Below, piece by piece: positions 33,735 through 42,412 of a DNA stretch of 64,000 nt (position 1 is the stretch's first letter; the number at the start of each line of letters is the position of its first letter). This stretch comes from Dyadobacter soli (GTDB taxonomy: Bacteria > Bacteroidota > Bacteroidia > Cytophagales > Spirosomataceae). The stretch is from contig NZ_FNAN01000028.1 of assembly GCF_900101885.1 (NCBI RefSeq), forward strand, positions 43,159 through 107,158, read 5' to 3'. A model generated the notes under the pieces. That model made no database searches. It had not been told where the DNA came from and saw only the letters and a program-made list of their open reading frames with translations. A program made the translations under genes and the position numbers.

Positions 33735-35249
33735 CTACAACGCCGCGAGCAAATCGTCCAGATACTCCCGCGTGTTGCTGAGCCTCGGCACTTTGTTCTG
33801 GCCGCCGAGCTTGTGCTTCCGGCCCATCCAGGCGTAGAAGGTACCCGCGGGCGCGAAATGTATCTGTGGGCACGTGAGGGCCATGTCTTTGTAACGTTTG
33901 GCGTCGTAATCGGAATTGACTTCGCGCAATGCCGCGTCGAGCGCCTGTATAAATGCTTCGCGATCTTCCGGTTCCTTGGTGAATTCGATGATCCATTCAT
34001 GACAGCCGCGCGAGCCGTCGCCCATGTACACGGGGCCCGCGGTGTAGTTTGCCACCAATGCATCCGTCTGGTGCGCGGCAACTTTAATAGCGTGGTCGGC
34101 ATTCTCGACGATCACTTCCTCGCCGAATGCATTGATGAAATGCTTCGTGCGGCCGCTCACCTTCACGCGGAACGGGTAGGTGGAAGTAAATTTCACGGTA
34201 TCGCCGATGAGGTAGCGCCAGAGTCCGGCATTGGTCGAGATCACCATCGCATAGTTTTTCCCGACTTCCACTTCGTCCAGCAGCAATGCTTTGGGATGCT
34301 CCTGGCCGAGTTCTTCGATGGGTATAAATTCATAAAAAATGCCATAATCGAGCATTAGCAGCATTTCTCCTACCCGATTAATATCGTCCTGGATCGCAAA
34401 AAAGCCTTCGGAAGCACTGTAAGTTTCAAGGTACAGTACCTGATCGGAAGGGAAATATTTGGTCATGAACAAATCGCGGTAGGGCTCGAATGAGACTGCT
34501 CCGTGCACGAAAACTTCGAAATCAGGCCAAACTTCCAGCATATTCTTTTTGCCGGTACGTTCGAGTATCTGGTCGAGCAGCACGATTGTCCAGGTAGGCA
34601 CGCCGAGAATGCTCGTCACGTTCTCCTGTGAGCAGATGGACGCCATTTTGTCGAGCTTGCTTTCCCAGTGGTCCATCAATGCTACTTCCAATGGCGGCGT
34701 GCGCATAAACTCCGCCCAGGAAGGCAGGTTTTGCATGATTACCGCCGACACGTCGCCGATCTGGGTGTAATCGTCAAAAGGATTAGCGTGCAAAGTCCCG
34801 CCGATCGAAAGCCCTTTCCCGTCGAAAACGCGGGTATCCGGACGGTTGTTGATGAGCAGCGTCATCATATCCTTGCCGCCTTCGTAATGGCATTCATCCA
34901 GCGCTTCGGGCGAAACGGGCAGGAATTTACTCCGCGCATTGGTCGTACCCGACGATTTGGAAAACCATTCGATCTGCGACGGCCAGAGTACATTCGGCTC
35001 GCCTTTGAGGACGCGCTCGATGTAAGGATAAAGCTGCTCGTAAGCCGAAATGGGCACCTGCTCCTGAAATTCCTTTACCGATTTGATCTGCCCGTAATTG
35101 TAGCGGCTGCCCCATTCGGTATAACGGGCCGTTTCGATCAATTCGGAAAATATACGCTGCTGGGTTTCAATGGGGTACTTCATAAACTGTTCGATCCGTT
35201 CGAAGCGCCGCTTCAAAAACCAGACAGTCATATCGTTTACCAGCTTCAT
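33735..35249 (-). CDS. GH3-domain acyl-acid-amido synthetase-like protein
   Basis: 504 residues. GH3 proteins are adenylate-forming enzymes of the ANL superfamily; in plants they join amino acids to hormones, but bacterial roles are unknown. Features: the phosphate-binding-like loop EWFSKSSGTTNARSKFLPVS, ILGVPTWTIVLLDQIL, LYLETYSASEGFFAIQDD, and the C-terminal hinge TSTYPFRVKVSGRTKHFINAFGEEVIVENAD. The longest frame begins with a TTG at 35258; the ATG at 35249 (MKLVNDMTVW) is preferred. It is separated from S41 by a terminator. Confidence 0.88.
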   Translation of the reverse strand: MKLVNDMTVWFLKRRFERIEQFMKYPIETQQRIFSELIETARYTEWGSRYNYGQIKSVKEFQEQVPISAYEQLYPYIERVLKGEPNVLWPSQIEWFSKSSGTTNARSKFLPVSPEALDECHYEGGKDMMTLLINNRPDTRVFDGKGLSIGGTLHANPFDDYTQIGDVSAVIMQNLPSWAEFMRTPPLEVALMDHWESKLDKMASICSQENVTSILGVPTWTIVLLDQILERTGKKNMLEVWPDFEVFVHGAVSFEPYRDLFMTKYFPSDQVLYLETYSASEGFFAIQDDINRVGEMLLMLDYGIFYEFIPIEELGQEHPKALLLDEVEVGKNYAMVISTNAGLWRYLIGDTVKFTSTYPFRVKVSGRTKHFINAFGEEVIVENADHAIKVAAHQTDALVANYTAGPVYMGDGSRGCHEWIIEFTKEPEDREAFIQALDAALREVNSDYDAKRYKDMALTCPQIHFAPAGTFYAWMGRKHKLGGQNKVPRLSNTREYLDDLLAAL

Positions 35250-35292
35250 AAAGGTCAATTAGTTAGAAATACGCAAGTCTGTAAAAATAGCA

Positions 35293-35337
35293 ATAAAAAA
35301 TGGTGCGAGAACAGTCGGAAGCTGTTCTCGCACCATT
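35293..35337 (-). terminator. strong intrinsic terminator after the S41 peptidase
   Basis: A perfect 16-bp stem (AATGGTGCGAGAACAG at 35299-35314 with 35322-35337) and a 7-nt loop; on the minus strand the hairpin is followed by TTTTTTATTG. It ends the rocD-S41 transcript before the GH3 gene. Confidence 0.92.
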
Positions 35338-35360
35338 CAAAAAAAATTATCAACCGGCGG

Positions 35361-36752
35361 TTATCTGTCGAAGAACATATTGCTTCCGCCCGCCTTCCGG
35401 CTGATAGACGACGACAGTTCCGCGCTCGCTTCTTCCGCCAGCACGCGTGCATTGCGCCCCTGACGCGTTACGTGCGTACCCGTGATCTGGAACAGCGCCT
35501 CACCCAGCAAAGGATCGCGCGGATCGCCGTAGGGATAAAGGATATTGCCCTCGCTGGCTTTCACATCCGGCTCAAAACCAACATGGTAGTCCGATTTTTT
35601 ATCCTTATTCAATGATTTTGAAACGATTGGCTGCAAGCCTACTTTGATGCCATTCTTCTCGTCGCTGATCGTCACCGAGCCCACATTCTTTCCGACAGTT
35701 TTACCTCCGACCAATGTCACATTCATAAACGGCTTCAATCCATTGATCAACAGTTCGCTCGCCGACGCCGTACGCGACGACACGAGTACCACCAGGTTTT
35801 TCAGATCGCTTCCCACATTCTGGCTTTTGGTTACAAACTTGTCGTAGAAATAGGATTCTCCGTATTTTTTCAGGCTCGTTTCGGTCACCTGCTTGTTGTA
35901 TTCTTTGTAATAAAAAATATCGTTCGCCGTAACCTTGCCAATGAGGCTCGACAGGTTGGTCGCCGAGCTTACATAACCTCCCGGATTGTAGCGCAAATCG
36001 AGTACCAATGCATTGATACTGTTGGCTTTAAATTTTGCAAAAATCGCATCCAGCTTTTTGTCGTACGCCTGGTTGTTGGCTTGAAAAGGCTCCGGAATAA
36101 ACTGATGGTAAACGACATAGCCGATTTTGCTGGCTCCTATCGTGTAAACCGAATCGAAGAATACCGGGTCCTCCTGCAATACAATCGGCGTCACGTCGCG
36201 GGTAGTGGTAGTTTCCTTCAATGTGCCGTCCTTGATATCGGCCAATGTGTACGTTGTCTTGTCTTCCGTATTCAACAGTTTCGAATAGTTCGAATCCGTC
36301 ATTTTCTGCCCGTTTACACTGCTGAAAACATCGCCGCGTACAAAGCCGGCCTTGGCAGCAGGCGAACCGGGGATCACATACAGCACAATACCCACGATGT
36401 TGCTGGTATTGGCCGGGAAATACACCAGTTTGTACTCCATACCGCTCGTTTTGGATTCTCCTCCCAACGACGCTTCCAGTTCCTTCGCGCTTTCCTGCAT
36501 CCACGAAAAGCGATCGCCGTCGGGCCGCGTCGTTGCGTCATACTTGTACAAAAGCGAATTGAAAAAGTCGCCTGGCGTTTTGTTGTAATCGGGCGAGCCG
36601 GTGATGTGATCCGTCCAGTAATACCAGTATTTCATGTTGGTATAAATCCACTGGTTGGTTTCAGTGTCGTTTTTGGGATCCGCGTTTTTCTCTTTACACG
36701 AAAGAACAAATGCAGCTAATAAAATGACGGGCAGGAAAAGTCTCAGTTTCAT
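35361..36752 (-). CDS. lipid-anchored S41 family C-terminal processing peptidase
   Basis: 463 residues from the ATG at 36752 (MKLRLFLPVILLAAFVLSC); the longer frame is leader. It is a lipoprotein with Cys19. After an N-terminal helical region comes a PDZ domain (VLYVIPGSPAAKAGFVRGDVFSSVNGQKM) and the tail-specific protease core: VLDLRYNPGGYVSSATNL and LVSSRTASASELLINGLKPF with the catalytic Ser. Such proteins degrade or process periplasmic proteins. Its start overlaps the rocD stop by 4 nt, so the two are translationally coupled. Confidence 0.9.
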   Translation of the reverse strand: MKLRLFLPVILLAAFVLSCKEKNADPKNDTETNQWIYTNMKYWYYWTDHITGSPDYNKTPGDFFNSLLYKYDATTRPDGDRFSWMQESAKELEASLGGESKTSGMEYKLVYFPANTSNIVGIVLYVIPGSPAAKAGFVRGDVFSSVNGQKMTDSNYSKLLNTEDKTTYTLADIKDGTLKETTTTRDVTPIVLQEDPVFFDSVYTIGASKIGYVVYHQFIPEPFQANNQAYDKKLDAIFAKFKANSINALVLDLRYNPGGYVSSATNLSSLIGKVTANDIFYYKEYNKQVTETSLKKYGESYFYDKFVTKSQNVGSDLKNLVVLVSSRTASASELLINGLKPFMNVTLVGGKTVGKNVGSVTISDEKNGIKVGLQPIVSKSLNKDKKSDYHVGFEPDVKASEGNILYPYGDPRDPLLGEALFQITGTHVTRQGRNARVLAEEASAELSSSISRKAGGSNMFFDR

Positions 36753-38011
36753 AGATTTCCATTCATTTCTAAAAATACCTCTTCGATAATGCGGCAAGCG
36801 TCGTCCATTTGGGACTCGGTGATCACCAATGGCGGTGCAAATCGGATTTTGTTGCCGTGGGTGGGTTTGCACAACAGGCCTTTTTCCATCATTTTATAAC
36901 AAAGGTCCATGGCCGTGCTGCTATCCTCCGAGTCGTTGATCACGATCGCATTGAGCAATCCCTTCCCTCTAACGCTTTCGATCAGAGAACATTGTTTTTG
37001 AAGATCCTGCATTCTCCTGCGGAAGGCTTGGCCCATTTTTTCGGCGTTTTCAGCGAGTTTTTCGTCCTGTACCACCTGCAATGCCGCAATCGTCACGGCG
37101 CATGCCAGCGGGTTACCGCCATAGGTAGAACCGTGCTCGCCCGGCGCGATCGTCAGCATCACCTCATCGTCTGCGAATGCGGCCGAAACCGGCATGGTAC
37201 CACCCGACAATGCTTTCCCGAGAACTAGGATGTCCGGTTTCACGCCCTCCCAGTCGCACGCCAGGCGCTTACCCGTGCGACCGATGCCCGTTTGCACTTC
37301 GTCGGCGATGAAAAGTACATTATACTTTGTGCATAACTCGCGCACGCCTTGCAGGTAACCTTCGTGCGGCACCACCACACCCGCCTCACCTTGAATGGGT
37401 TCCACCATAAAACCGGCGATATCGGGATCATTTTTCAGCACATTTTCGAGTGCGGCCAGGTCATTGTAAGGAATGATTTCGTAGCCGGGCAGGAACGGGC
37501 CGTAGTCATTGGTGGAAGATGGATCTGTCGAAGAAGAAATTGCTGCCAGCGTCCGCCCCCAAAAATTACCAGCCGCGTATACGGTTTTCGCCTTCCCTGG
37601 TTCGATACCCTTTACTTTATACGCCCATTTCCGGGTCAGTTTCAGCGCCGTTTCGCCACCTTCGACGCCGGAATTCATCATTAACACCTTATCGTACCCG
37701 AAGTAATCGCAAAGAAATTTCTCGCATTCACCGAGGCGATCGTTGTAGAATGCGCGGGAAGTCAATGTCAGCTTCTGCGCCTGTTCGATCATCGCATTCA
37801 CGATCCGCGGATGGCAATGCCCCTGGCTCACCGCGCTGTATGCCGAAAGAAAATCGAAATACTGCTTCCCCTCCACATCCCACAAAAAAACTCCTTCGCC
37901 CCGCTGGATCACTACCGGCATCGGTTTGTAGTTATGCGCGCCGTAACGGTATTCGAGGTCAATGGCGTGTTGGGAAGGGGATATGTCGGTTGTGTCTGTA
38001 TAGTTTGGCAT
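36749..38011 (-). CDS. rocD: ornithine--oxo-acid aminotransferase
   Basis: 420 residues, class III PLP aminotransferase making glutamate-5-semialdehyde from ornithine. Marks: YGAHNYKPMPVVIQRGEGVFLWDVEGKQYFDFLSAYSAVSQGHCHPRI at the start is typical of OAT; then NSGVEGGETALKLTRKWAY, FIADEVQTGIGRTGK and LGKALSGGTMPVSA with the PLP-binding Lys; GEHGSTYGGNPLAC follows. It overlaps the S41 peptidase gene by 4 nt, an odd pairing with no obvious functional link. It may feed arginine-derived carbon into glutamate. Confidence 0.95.
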   Translation of the reverse strand: MPNYTDTTDISPSQHAIDLEYRYGAHNYKPMPVVIQRGEGVFLWDVEGKQYFDFLSAYSAVSQGHCHPRIVNAMIEQAQKLTLTSRAFYNDRLGECEKFLCDYFGYDKVLMMNSGVEGGETALKLTRKWAYKVKGIEPGKAKTVYAAGNFWGRTLAAISSSTDPSSTNDYGPFLPGYEIIPYNDLAALENVLKNDPDIAGFMVEPIQGEAGVVVPHEGYLQGVRELCTKYNVLFIADEVQTGIGRTGKRLACDWEGVKPDILVLGKALSGGTMPVSAAFADDEVMLTIAPGEHGSTYGGNPLACAVTIAALQVVQDEKLAENAEKMGQAFRRRMQDLQKQCSLIESVRGKGLLNAIVINDSEDSSTAMDLCYKMMEKGLLCKPTHGNKIRFAPPLVITESQMDDACRIIEEVFLEMNGNL

Positions 38012-38119
38012 ATTTTGATCAAATCTGAATGGCGATACTGGTATTAAGTTAGGTAAAATTAAAGAAAACCGTTAGAAAATCGGGGCCGTAAGGGATTTAA
38101 AGGCTTGATCAACTTTCGT

Positions 38120-38127
38120 TATCTTTG
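38120..38127 (+). promoter_or_regulatory. -7 element for the toxin-antitoxin pair
   Basis: TATCTTTG matches TAnnTTTG 37 nt upstream of the antitoxin ATG. No good -33 TTG at normal spacing. Confidence 0.45.
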
Positions 38128-38163
38128 TTAAAAGCAATACGCGACATTATCAAACTGGCAACC

Positions 38164-38391
38164 ATGAAACTTCAATATTCACCTGAGCGCAGTGGCTTCA
38201 TCAAAAGCCTTTTCATACCTATCTCGGAATGGAACGCTCTAAACACGAAGTCGGGAAATACCGGAAGCGGAGAATTGCCGGAATGGCATAAACGATTGTT
38301 AGATGAAAGAATCGAAGCCTATGAAAATGGACTGGAAGAAGTATTCGATTCTGAGGAAGTTTTGAAAGACATTGAAAAGGACTTGTATTAA
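38164..38391 (+). CDS. antitoxin of a RelE/ParE-type module
   Basis: 75 residues from the ATG at 38164 (MKLQYSPERSGFIKSLF). Mostly helical and acidic in its C-terminal half (DERIEAYENGLEEVFDSEEVLKDIEKDLY), as expected for the part that wraps and neutralises a basic toxin. The N-terminal half would be the DNA-binding or dimer region, but no classical motif is visible. It stops 2 nt before the toxin start, the usual antitoxin-first order. Confidence 0.75.
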   Translation: MKLQYSPERSGFIKSLFIPISEWNALNTKSGNTGSGELPEWHKRLLDERIEAYENGLEEVFDSEEVLKDIEKDLY

Positions 38392-38393
38392 TA

Positions 38394-38696
38394 ATGCACA
38401 AAACCGTATTCCTGAGTCGTGCCAGGAAGGACATTCGGGACACTGCAAGTTGGTATGACGAGCAGCAACCGGGCCTGGGCAAGCGATTCACACACGCTAT
38501 CAGAAGTAAACTAGTTTTGATAAGTGAAAACCCTTACCTATACGCGGTTCGTTACAAAAAAATACGAACGGCATTGGTTTGGCGCTTCCCTTTCATGATT
38601 CATTTTCGTATCAATAAGCGGCAAAAAATTGCTGTCATAATTGGCGTCTGGCACACAAGTCGAGATCCTGTGAAAGTGCAGGGCCGCAAACAATAA
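38394..38696 (+). CDS. RelE/ParE-family toxin
   Basis: 100 residues, basic. Pattern: VFLSRARKDIRDTASWYDEQQPGLGKRFTHAI, then ISENPYLYAVRYKKIRTALVWRFPFMIHFRINKRQKIAVIIGVWHTSRDP, a clear match to the ParE/RelE beta-sheet with conserved Arg in RTALVWRFPF and the C-terminal HTSRDP. RelE toxins cut mRNA on the ribosome, ParE toxins poison gyrase; the sequence leaves both open. Paired with the upstream antitoxin, it is probably autoregulated. Confidence 0.88.
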   Translation: MHKTVFLSRARKDIRDTASWYDEQQPGLGKRFTHAIRSKLVLISENPYLYAVRYKKIRTALVWRFPFMIHFRINKRQKIAVIIGVWHTSRDPVKVQGRKQ

Positions 38697-38706
38697 GTCT
38701 TTTTGC

Positions 38707-38737
38707 TTGAAACATCCCGCCTCAACCATTAATTTTG
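38707..38737 (+). promoter_or_regulatory. promoter of the TPP riboswitch/TonB receptor
   Basis: TTG at 38707-38709, a 20-nt spacer, and TAATTTTG at 38730-38737: a full match to the Bacteroidota TTG/TAnnTTTG pattern. Transcription would start a few bases before the riboswitch. Confidence 0.7.
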
Positions 38738-38745
38738 CATCATAA

Positions 38746-38845
38746 TCTCAAGGGGTGCCCTACCGAACGGGCTGAGATCATACCCATTTAACCTGATCCG
38801 GGTAATGCCGGCGTAGGGAGAGAAAGCCGGGACCGGCTGTTTTCT
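38746..38845 (+). promoter_or_regulatory. TPP (THI-box) riboswitch with attenuator hairpin
   Basis: The conserved THI-box parts are in order: AGGGGTGCC (38751-38759), GGGCTGAGATCATACCC, then ACCTGATCCGGGTAATGCCG and GCGTAGGGAGAG (to about 38822). TPP binding normally lowers expression of thiamin genes. Downstream, AGCCGG (38825-38830) can pair with CCGGCT (38833-38838) before a TTTTCTGTT run, suggesting a premature-termination device. It controls the TonB-dependent receptor, pointing to thiamin or a precursor as the substrate. Confidence 0.93.
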
Positions 38846-38905
38846 GTTAACATTTTATCGAACTTTCTGATAGGTGGCCCCTGCCTGTTGTAATTATTGA
38901 TCGCA

Positions 38906-41353
38906 ATGCGAAAAATTACTACCTATCTGCTGGCATTGCTGCTCAGCACCACCTCACTCCTCTCTTTTGCACAAAAAAGCGTTTCCGGCCGGGTTACCGA
39001 TGCCGAAGACGGCAAACCACTGCCCGGAGCCACCATCAAGGCCGGCGAAATCCGCGGCACGAGTACCGACAAAGACGGTAATTTTGTGCTGAAAAATATC
39101 TCCGAAAATATCGAAGCCCTCGACATTTCCTACATCGGCTATCAGACGTCAAAAGTAGCCCTCGGCGCATCGAACCAACTGGAAATCAAACTTAATAAAA
39201 GTACTTACCAGGCCGATGAAGTGATCATCAATGCCACCCGCGTGAATGACAAAACGGGTATGGCTTACACCAACGTCACCGCGGCACAGATCGACAAGCA
39301 GAATATGGGCCAGGACCTGCCGGTGCTCCTCAACTTCTCGCCCTCCCTCGTAAGCACGAGCGACGCGGGCGGGGGCGTGGGCTACACGGGCATACGCATA
39401 CGAGGCTCCGACGCGACGCGTATTAATGTAACCGTCAATGGCATACCCTACAATGACGCTGAAAGCCAGGGCGTTTTCTGGGTGAATATGCCGGATTTCG
39501 CCTCATCTGTGAGCAGCATCCAAATCCAGCGCGGCGTGGGGACTTCCACCAATGGCGCGGGTGCATTCGGCGCATCGGTGAATATCAATACCAATGCATT
39601 CCGCGAAACGGCTTATGCTGAGCTGAATAACTCGTATGGCTCTTTCAACACATTTAAAAATACATTGAAAGTCGGCTCAGGGTTGATCAAGGATAAGTTT
39701 ACATTCGACGCACGGCTTTCGCGCGTTTCTTCGGATGGTTTTGTGGACCGCGCGTCCTCGGAATTGCACTCCTACTACTTATCGGGCGGCTATTTTGGTA
39801 AGAAAAGCTTTGTACGGGTGAATGTGTTCTCAGGTAAAGAACGTACTTACCAGTCGTGGAACGGTGTGCCGGAGGCTAAACTACGCGGCGATCGCGAAGG
39901 GATTCTGGCTTATATCGATAGAAATGGTTTAGGAGAAAAAGATGCGGCAAACCTTCTCAATTCCGATAACCGGACTTATAATTCCTATACTTACAAAAAC
40001 GAGGTCGACAACTACCGCCAGGACCATTACCAGATCGTTTCTTCTCATAACCTGAGTAATAAACTGACATTCAACCTGAATGCATTCCTCGTTCGCGGAT
40101 TGGGTTATTATGAACAATACCGCGCCGACGATTCTTACAGTAATTATAATTTACCGAATTTAATCGCAGGGAAAGACACGCTCACCAGCACTGACTTCAT
40201 CCGTCGCCGCTGGCTCGACAATTACTTTTACGGAAGCACATTTTCGTTCGATTATAACAGTTTCAAAAAGCTGACTGCCAGTTTCGGCGGCGGCTGGAAC
40301 CAGTACGACGGCGACCATTACGGCCAGATCATCTGGGCGCGTAATGCCGGGAATATCGAGAATGAGCATCAATATTATTTCAGTACGGGTAAAAAGAAGG
40401 ATTTCAATCTCTATGGAAAACTTTACTACGCATTCACCGATCAGCTAACCGCTTTCGCCGACCTGCAATACCGCCGCGTAAGCCACGCCATTCACGGGAC
40501 GGATAATGACCTGGTGAACCTCGCATTTGATCAGTCGTACTCATTCTTTAATCCAAAGGCCGGACTTACTTACCAATTGGCAGAACAAAGCTCCGTTTAC
40601 GCATCTTACAGCGTAGGAAACCGCGAACCTAACCGCGATGATTTCACGAATTCCACCGCCAACCTTTTCCCCAAAAGCGAGCGTTTGCAAAATGTGGAAG
40701 CCGGTTTCCGCACACAGCAAGGCAAATGGGCATTCGCGGCGAATTACTATTTAATGAGTTATAAAAACCAGCTCGTCCTCACCGGCCAGATCAATGATGT
40801 AGGCGGCTCCGTACGCGTGAATGTCCCGAAAAGCTACCGAACCGGTATCGAACTGGAAGGCGCTGTGGTTTTCAATAACCATTTGAAATGGAATGCGAAT
40901 GCAACGTTCAGCCAGAACAAAATCAAAAACTTCACGGAATACATCGTCGACTATGATAACGGTGGTTATCAAACCGTTGATCACGGCAAGTCGGATATTT
41001 CTTTCTCGCCGGATGTCATTGCAGGAAGCCAGTTCACCTACTCTTTGCGCAAAAACCTGGAACTCGCGTTGCTGACGAAATATGTAGGTAAGCAATATCT
41101 CGACAATACTTCAACTGAAACCCGTAAACTGGATGCATACCTGACCAATGACATCCGTCTTTCCTGGACCATCAAGCCATCGTGGGCCAATGAAATTGCA
41201 TTCAATTTGCTGGTGAATAATGTGCTCGACGAGAAGTATGAATCGAATGGTTATACCTACGGTTATATTGCCGGCGGCGCATTGACGCAGGAGAATTTCT
41301 ACTTTCCGCAGGCAGGGAGGAATTTTCTGATCGGGGTGAATTTCAGGTTTTGA
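38906..41353 (+). CDS. TonB-dependent outer-membrane receptor, probable thiamin transporter
   Basis: About 815 residues from the ATG at 38906 (the frame opens at a TTG at 38897). Signal peptide MRKITTYLLALLLSTTSLLSFA; a carboxypeptidase-regulatory-like domain (VSGRVTDAEDGKPLPGATIKAG, about 25-105); a plug (LPVLLNFSPSLVSTSD, GYTGIRIRGSDATRINVTVNGIPYNDAES, RGVGTSTNGAGAFGASVNI); then a 22-strand-type barrel ending in Phe (FPQAGRNFLIGVNFRF). The substrate assignment rests on the TPP riboswitch in its leader. No inner-membrane thiamin permease follows; hemE comes next with its own promoter. Confidence 0.92.
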   Translation: MRKITTYLLALLLSTTSLLSFAQKSVSGRVTDAEDGKPLPGATIKAGEIRGTSTDKDGNFVLKNISENIEALDISYIGYQTSKVALGASNQLEIKLNKSTYQADEVIINATRVNDKTGMAYTNVTAAQIDKQNMGQDLPVLLNFSPSLVSTSDAGGGVGYTGIRIRGSDATRINVTVNGIPYNDAESQGVFWVNMPDFASSVSSIQIQRGVGTSTNGAGAFGASVNINTNAFRETAYAELNNSYGSFNTFKNTLKVGSGLIKDKFTFDARLSRVSSDGFVDRASSELHSYYLSGGYFGKKSFVRVNVFSGKERTYQSWNGVPEAKLRGDREGILAYIDRNGLGEKDAANLLNSDNRTYNSYTYKNEVDNYRQDHYQIVSSHNLSNKLTFNLNAFLVRGLGYYEQYRADDSYSNYNLPNLIAGKDTLTSTDFIRRRWLDNYFYGSTFSFDYNSFKKLTASFGGGWNQYDGDHYGQIIWARNAGNIENEHQYYFSTGKKKDFNLYGKLYYAFTDQLTAFADLQYRRVSHAIHGTDNDLVNLAFDQSYSFFNPKAGLTYQLAEQSSVYASYSVGNREPNRDDFTNSTANLFPKSERLQNVEAGFRTQQGKWAFAANYYLMSYKNQLVLTGQINDVGGSVRVNVPKSYRTGIELEGAVVFNNHLKWNANATFSQNKIKNFTEYIVDYDNGGYQTVDHGKSDISFSPDVIAGSQFTYSLRKNLELALLTKYVGKQYLDNTSTETRKLDAYLTNDIRLSWTIKPSWANEIAFNLLVNNVLDEKYESNGYTYGYIAGGALTQENFYFPQAGRNFLIGVNFRF

Positions 41354-41369
41354 TTAACCACTTTCTCCC

Positions 41370-41377
41370 TACCTTTG
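41370..41377 (+). promoter_or_regulatory. -7 element for hemE
   Basis: TACCTTTG matches TAnnTTTG and ends 4 nt before the hemE ATG, so transcription probably begins at or next to the start codon (leaderless mRNA). It lies only 17 nt after the receptor stop. Confidence 0.6.
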
Positions 41378-41381
41378 CCGC

Positions 41382-42410
41382 ATGAATCTGAAAAATGACC
41401 TTTTGCTTCGGGCGGCGCGGGGGGAGAAAACCGAACGCACGCCTGTTTGGATGATGCGCCAGGCCGGACGCATCCTTGCAGAATACCGGGCCGTTCGCGA
41501 GAAGGCCGGAAGTTTTATCAACCTTGCCACTACACCTGAAATGGCAGCCGAAGTGACCCTGCAACCTGTTGACTTGCTGGGCGTGGACGCTGCCATTATA
41601 TTTTCCGACATCCTGGTAATTCCCGAAGCGATGGGGCTGCCTTACGAGATGGTGGAGCAACGCGGACCGGTTTTCCCGAGCACGGTGCACACTTTGGAAG
41701 ACTTGCAGAAACTGCACGTCGCCGAGCCGGAAACGGATCTGAAATATGTGCTGGACGCCATTAAGATTACCAAAAAAGGCCTCGCTGGCCGCGTGCCGCT
41801 GATCGGTTTCGCGGGCGCGCCGTTCACGATATTCTGCTACATGACGGAAGGAAAAGGCTCTAAAACCTTCTCGGTGGCCAAAAAGCATTTGTACGCCGAT
41901 CCTCAGTTTTCGCATACATTATTACAACAAATCACGGACAGCACAATCGCCTACCTGAAAGCGCAGGTCGCGGCGGGTGCGGATATCGTGCAGCTTTTCG
42001 ACTCCTGGGCAGGCATCCTGTCGCCGGAGCAATACCGCGTGTTCTCTTTGCCTTATATCAAACAGATTTGCGACGCCATTACCGAAGTGCCGGTGACGGT
42101 GTTTGCGAAAGGCGCATTCTTCGCCAGGAAAGAAATCGGGGAGCTGAGCTGCTCGGTAGTTGGTCTGGATTGGAATATGGACATTAAAGAATCCCGCGAA
42201 CTGATCCCGGACAAGACATTGCAGGGCAACCTCGATCCGTGCGTGTTGTACGGCTCGTATGAGCAGATCCGCGTGGAGGTGAAGAAAATGGTCGGGCAAT
42301 TTGGTACGCAGCGATACATTGCCAACCTCGGTCACGGCGTGTACCCCGACACCGATCCCGATAAGGTACGGTGCTTCATTGAGGCGGTTAAAGAGTATTC
42401 TTCCCTGTAA
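41382..42410 (+). CDS. hemE: uroporphyrinogen decarboxylase
   Basis: 342 residues, standard size. It decarboxylates the four acetate groups of uroporphyrinogen III to give coproporphyrinogen III in heme synthesis. Motifs: VWMMRQAGRILAEYRAVREK (N-terminal signature with substrate-binding Arg), GFAGAPFTIFCYMTEGKGSKTF (second signature), LFDSWAGILSPEQY, GLDWN and NLGHGVYPDTDPD with the active-site His. The start matches the family exactly and sits 4 nt after a -7 element. gmhB follows 2 nt after its stop, so they are likely co-transcribed. Confidence 0.97.
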   Translation: MNLKNDLLLRAARGEKTERTPVWMMRQAGRILAEYRAVREKAGSFINLATTPEMAAEVTLQPVDLLGVDAAIIFSDILVIPEAMGLPYEMVEQRGPVFPSTVHTLEDLQKLHVAEPETDLKYVLDAIKITKKGLAGRVPLIGFAGAPFTIFCYMTEGKGSKTFSVAKKHLYADPQFSHTLLQQITDSTIAYLKAQVAAGADIVQLFDSWAGILSPEQYRVFSLPYIKQICDAITEVPVTVFAKGAFFARKEIGELSCSVVGLDWNMDIKESRELIPDKTLQGNLDPCVLYGSYEQIRVEVKKMVGQFGTQRYIANLGHGVYPDTDPDKVRCFIEAVKEYSSL

Positions 42411-42412
42411 GT

